Below, piece after piece: positions 32,665 to 35,743 of a DNA stretch of 35,743 bases. A model generated the notes under the pieces. It did no database searches. It worked only from the letters and a program-made list of their open reading frames with translations, and was not told where the DNA came from. The DNA is from Lachnospiraceae bacterium (lineage in GTDB: Bacteria > Bacillota > Clostridia > Lachnospirales > Lachnospiraceae), in contig JAFVAL010000057.1 in the NCBI GenBank assembly GCA_017480565.1, forward strand, positions 1 to 35,743, written 5' to 3'. Position numbers and translations under genes: made by a program. Each line of letters starts with the position of its first letter. The first letter of the stretch is position 1.

Positions 32665-33417
32665 ATGATACAGACAGATTTTTGCAGGTATGAAAAGAAA
32701 TACCTGATGTCAAGGCTCACCTACGAAGCCCTGCGTGCCCGTCTTGAGCCTCACATGCAGCCGGATGAATTCGGAGAAACCACGGTCTGTAACATTTATT
32801 ATGATACGGATTCCTCGGAGTTAATCCGGCGCTCCATCGAGCATCCGATCTATAAAGAAAAACTGAGACTTCGCAGCTACGGTGTCCCAACGATGGATTC
32901 CACGGTCTTTCTCGAGATCAAGAAGAAAATCAACAAAGTCGTTGCCAAAAGGCGCATTCCGCTTACGTTAAAGGAAGCTTACGACTATGTGGAATGCGGC
33001 AGAAAGCCATCAGAAGAAAACCAGGTGCAGCGCGAAATCGACTTTCTGCTCCACCGGTACCAGCTAAAAAGATCCATCTATCTGGCCTATGACAGGCTCG
33101 CGCTGATAGGCAAGGAAGATCCCGGATTTCGGATCACATTTGACACCAAAATTCGCTCCCGCAGAAACCACATGGGTTTAGAAGAAGGGGATGTCGGCGA
33201 GCTTTTACTGCCGGATGGCTACGTGCTCATGGAGACAAAAATCTTAGGTGCCTCGCCTCTTTGGTTTAGCAGAATTCTCTCCGAGCTGCACATTTACCCG
33301 GTCTCCTTCTCCAAGTACGGGAACTTCTACAAAAAAGGTCTGGGAGTCTGGGATTACGGCCAGTTGATCACACATGAAGAACAAATTGGGAAGGCAGGTG
33401 AGATTCTCTCATGTTAA
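32665..33417 (+). CDS. VTC domain protein (polyphosphate polymerase family)
   Basis: A 250-aa protein of the CYTH-like VTC family. In yeast the Vtc4 tunnel domain polymerises polyphosphate from ATP; bacterial relatives are mostly uncharacterised. Visible marks are RYEKKYLMS (8-16), NIYYDTD (43-49), YKEKLRLRSYG (63-73), VFLEIKKKINKVVAKRRIPL (81-100) and the late VLMETKILG, which supply the basic and acidic tunnel residues. It has no membrane segment, so it probably works with the DUF4956 membrane protein. The ATG at 32665 has GAGG eight bases upstream; the in-frame GTG at 32656 is less likely. Its end overlaps the next gene by 7 nt. Confidence 0.88.
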   Translation: MIQTDFCRYEKKYLMSRLTYEALRARLEPHMQPDEFGETTVCNIYYDTDSSELIRRSIEHPIYKEKLRLRSYGVPTMDSTVFLEIKKKINKVVAKRRIPLTLKEAYDYVECGRKPSEENQVQREIDFLLHRYQLKRSIYLAYDRLALIGKEDPGFRITFDTKIRSRRNHMGLEEGDVGELLLPDGYVLMETKILGASPLWFSRILSELHIYPVSFSKYGNFYKKGLGVWDYGQLITHEEQIGKAGEILSC

Positions 33418-34079
33418 GCAGTTTATTACACGCAGGAACCTTTGATCTTCGCTCCGTGCTGTTAAGTCTTGGCACCGCGATCCTCCTAGGCCTTGTGATT
33501 GCTCTTATTTACAAGCAAATCTGTCTGCAGAGCGGCACCTTTGCTTTGATTTTGGCAGTGCTCCCCTTACTGGTGGCCTCGGTGATTTTGATCGTCAACG
33601 GCAACCTTGGCACCTCTGTGGCAGTCCTCGGGGCGTTCGGACTGATTCGCTTCCGTTCTGCGCCGGGCACCGCCAAGGAAATCATGTTCATTTTCTTTAC
33701 GATGGCGGTTGGGCTTGCCTGTGGTATGGGCTTTTTAAGCCTTGCACTCATCATCACCATCCTTGTGGGCCTGAGCGTCATCGTCATGGAAAAAACCGGT
33801 TTCTCGCAGACCATCGCAAAGGAAAAAGAGCTGCGCATCACGATCCCTGAAGATCTCAGTTACAACGGGATTTTCGATGATCTTTTCTTAGAATACACGA
33901 AGGTTGCAGAGCTCTCCCACGTCAAGACAACAAATATGGGAACCATGTACGAACTCTGCTATCACATCATCATGCGAGATCCGAAGAAGGAAAAAGAGCT
34001 GATTGACGCGATCCGCTGCCGTAATGGCAATTTAACTGTACTATTGGGGCTTGTGCAAAGAGAGAGGAACGAATTATAA
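33411..34079 (+). CDS. DUF4956 membrane protein
   Basis: A 222-aa protein with four or five membrane segments in residues about 15-125, then a cytosolic domain. The block GAFGLIRFRSAPGTAKEIMFIFFTMAVGLACGMG is the characteristic DUF4956 core. Function is unknown, but DUF4956 genes commonly pair with VTC-domain genes, so it may anchor or serve as exit path for the VTC product; that is inference. The ATG at 33411 overlaps the VTC stop (7 nt). Its stop overlaps a possible sigma start as TAATG. Confidence 0.85.
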   Translation: MLSSLLHAGTFDLRSVLLSLGTAILLGLVIALIYKQICLQSGTFALILAVLPLLVASVILIVNGNLGTSVAVLGAFGLIRFRSAPGTAKEIMFIFFTMAVGLACGMGFLSLALIITILVGLSVIVMEKTGFSQTIAKEKELRITIPEDLSYNGIFDDLFLEYTKVAELSHVKTTNMGTMYELCYHIIMRDPKKEKELIDAIRCRNGNLTVLLGLVQRERNEL

Positions 34080-34120
34080 TGAGCATAGAACAAATGAGAA
34101 CACAGGAGGAGGTGAGAACG

Positions 34121-34693
34121 ATGCCGGCATGGGCGATCACAGCAAAGCAAACTGCAGTGCAAAAACAAAAGCAAATCGATGAGTCACTCATTTCCCGCAT
34201 CGCTGGCGGTGACCGTCAGGCCTTCTTAAAACTGTATGAACAGTGCAGTTCTTCCGTGTATGCTTACGCCCTCTCCATGCTTCGCAATGTGAGTGATGCG
34301 GAGGATGTGATGCAAGATACCTTCCTAAAGATTCACGGAGCGGCACATTTATACAAAGCAAAAGGCAAGCCGATGGCCTGGATTCTCACCATTACCCGCA
34401 ATCTTTGCCTGATGAAACTAAGAAAAACTTCGGATCTCATGGCCGTCTCCTTTGAAGAAGCGGTTGCTGCACCTCTGCGTGAGACCGTCCACCAATCAGA
34501 GGACCGCATCGTTCTCACCGCGGCCTTGTCCATGTTATCACCGGAGGAGAGTCAGATCATCTTGCTGCACGCCGTTTCGGGGCTCAAACACCGCGAAATC
34601 GCAGAACTCATGCAGCTGCCGCTTTCGACCGTTTTATCGAAATATAACCGCGGCACCAAAAAGCTTCGCAAAGAATTGGAGGGAAAGCTATGA
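34121..34693 (+). CDS. ECF-type RNA polymerase sigma factor
   Basis: A 190-aa sigma-70 family protein. Region 2 is FLKLYEQCSSSVYAYALSMLRNVSDAEDVMQDTFLKIH (35-72) with the DAEDVMQDTFLK core contact. Region 4 is LSPEESQIILLHAVSGLKHREIAELMQLPLSTVLSKYNRGTKKLRKEL (139-186), a helix-turn-helix for -35 recognition. The ATG at 34121 has AGGAGG eight bases upstream and is preferred. An ATG at 34079, coupled to the DUF4956 stop, would add 14 residues. The anti-sigma gene overlaps its stop (ATGA), the usual sign of a sigma/anti-sigma pair. Likely targets include its own operon. Confidence 0.9.
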   Translation: MPAWAITAKQTAVQKQKQIDESLISRIAGGDRQAFLKLYEQCSSSVYAYALSMLRNVSDAEDVMQDTFLKIHGAAHLYKAKGKPMAWILTITRNLCLMKLRKTSDLMAVSFEEAVAAPLRETVHQSEDRIVLTAALSMLSPEESQIILLHAVSGLKHREIAELMQLPLSTVLSKYNRGTKKLRKELEGKL

Positions 34694-35743
34694 GCACGTT
34701 AAACAATCATCAGATAGAGCAGCATATCGATCAGGCTGTTTCCGTACTGCCGCAGGCGAACCCGGAAACGCTCTGGGAGACGCCTTACACGGAGGCTTCC
34801 GGCAATGAATGGTATCTTGACGGAACCGCAGAAAAAAAGAAAGTGTCTGCACGTCCGTATGTGATCGGCGCACTCTCGCTGGCCGCCTGTTTTGCGATCC
34901 TGTTTATGATGTATTTCCAGGCAAATATGGCCACACGCGCGACCATTTATCTGGATGTCAATCCGAGCATCGAGCTCGATGTCAACGCGAAAAATCAAGT
35001 CATCCGTGCGCAGGCAAACAATGCGGATGGCAAAATCATTTTAGAAAATATGAACTTAAAACACGCGGACTTAAATGTCGCCGTCAATGCGCTGATCGGT
35101 TCCATGGTCAAGCATGGATACCTCTCCGAAGCTGCGAACATGGTACTCTTGTCCGTAGAAGGCTCTGACAGTGCGTATGTAGAAGATCTGCGCATCTCAC
35201 TTGCCAAGGAAATTGAAACCAGCGTAAAAGAGCTCGTAGGCCATGGCACCGTCTTTGACCAGCGAATCGAAGATGATGATCATCTGGAGGATCTTTCCGA
35301 GCGCTACCGCATTTCCCTCGGAAAAGCTGCTCTGATTCGTTCGATCACCGAGAAAAACCCGGATTTGTCCTTCGAGGATCTTTCAAAGATGAACATTAGA
35401 CAGCTGTCCGCTTATCTGCAGACCAACGGGCTGAAAATCGAGGATTATACCCACCTTTCCGGCGATCCGATCTTCTCCGAAGAAGACCTTCGTGATTACT
35501 ATGAAGACCTTGCGGAAGGGGACGATCCGGCAGACGCACTCTTAGACCTGCTGGAAGATTTCGGTGAAATAGACGACCTTGACGATCTTGATGATCACGA
35601 TGATGATGATCATGATGACGATGACAAAGATGACGATGACCGCCGCGAAACCACCACAAAGGCGCAAGAAAAGACGACTAGAAGACATCATGATGATGAC
35701 GACGACGATGACGATGATCGTTATGATTATGATGACTGGGACG
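34690..35743 (+). CDS. RsgI-like transmembrane anti-sigma factor with Asp-rich tail (partial)
   Basis: At least 351 codons, running off the window. The short cytosolic N-terminus (1-55) should hold the sigma factor. One membrane helix follows at about 57-77. The outer part begins ATIYLDVNPSIELDVNAKNQVI (84-105), the hallmark of RsgI-type juxtamembrane domains; in RsgI proteins the chain cleaves itself at the Asn-Pro of VNP (N91-P92 here). The middle region (about 110-260) is helical. From about residue 284 it becomes extremely acidic, with long Asp runs mixed with His, then RRETTTKAQEKTTRRHH and a second Asp run, likely a metal-binding or flexible tail. The ATG at 34690 overlaps the sigma stop. 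It was assembled by my own reading, since the frame has no stop in the window. Confidence 0.88.
   Translation, partial: MSTLNNHQIEQHIDQAVSVLPQANPETLWETPYTEASGNEWYLDGTAEKKKVSARPYVIGALSLAACFAILFMMYFQANMATRATIYLDVNPSIELDVNAKNQVIRAQANNADGKIILENMNLKHADLNVAVNALIGSMVKHGYLSEAANMVLLSVEGSDSAYVEDLRISLAKEIETSVKELVGHGTVFDQRIEDDDHLEDLSERYRISLGKAALIRSITEKNPDLSFEDLSKMNIRQLSAYLQTNGLKIEDYTHLSGDPIFSEEDLRDYYEDLAEGDDPADALLDLLEDFGEIDDLDDLDDHDDDDHDDDDKDDDDRRETTTKAQEKTTRRHHDDDDDDDDDRYDYDDWD

Noticed and set aside
35539-35743. RTX-type calcium-binding repeats in the Asp-rich tail
   Set aside because: The GGxGxD nonapeptide pattern is absent; it is simple Asp-rich sequence.
1-35743. CRISPR arrays, tRNA or rRNA genes, transposases
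   Set aside because: No regularly spaced direct repeats, no tRNA-like cloverleaf or rRNA sequence and no transposase or integrase reading frame were seen.

Overview
The window reads as a chromosomal segment of an anaerobic Firmicute, most likely class Clostridia and close to Lachnospiraceae. This is inferred from gene content and style, not from a database search. The supporting signs are strong AGGAGG-type ribosome binding sites, several TTG starts in core genes, sigma-A promoters with 17-bp spacers, a Firmicute-type LexA box, an RsgI-like anti-sigma factor and a pta-ackA acetate pathway. Most of the window is about 50% GC by eye. The stretch from about 9.4 to 11.9 kb is clearly more AT-rich.

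Left part (1-8.2 kb, minus strand). A NUDIX hydrolase has its own promoter. Upstream of it lies a cell-envelope and division group: zapA, a U32-family protein, a SEDS (FtsW/RodA) polymerase and a class B penicillin-binding protein. The last three are translationally close or overlapping. Next comes ruvAB, whose promoter carries a near-perfect LexA operator between the -35 and -10 boxes. A YprB-like DEDD exonuclease diverges from ruvAB.

Accessory island (about 9.4-11.9 kb, minus strand). Five lower-GC reading frames lie here: an unrecognised 160-aa acidic protein, a 37-aa coupled ORF, a membrane-anchored ankyrin protein, a decayed HEAT-like protein and an unrecognised 148-aa protein. They look like transferred accessory or immunity-type genes. 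An aldo/keto reductase and a frameshifted phosphonoacetaldehyde-hydrolase-like gene follow, then yceD-rpmF.

Middle (15-21 kb, plus strand). xpt (xanthine salvage) is followed by a BMP-family lipoprotein, an ABC ATPase with two nucleotide-binding domains and two permeases. Together these form a likely purine-nucleoside importer. The stretch between the lipoprotein and ATPase genes holds two terminator-like hairpins and a 21-bp palindrome. Convergent to this are pta-ackA, with what looks like a decayed copy of the ackA 3' end downstream.

Right part (23.5-35.7 kb). This holds a two-domain polyphosphate kinase 2, tmcAL, glgA and the operon typA-DUF2156-DUF3887. The last, divergent operon runs off the window edge: metallo-beta-lactamase-fold protein, VTC-domain protein, DUF4956 membrane protein, ECF sigma factor and RsgI-like anti-sigma factor with an Asp-rich tail. 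This operon is the best candidate for an undescribed system. It couples a VTC-family (polyphosphate polymerase-related) enzyme and a membrane partner to a dedicated transmembrane sigma/anti-sigma switch.
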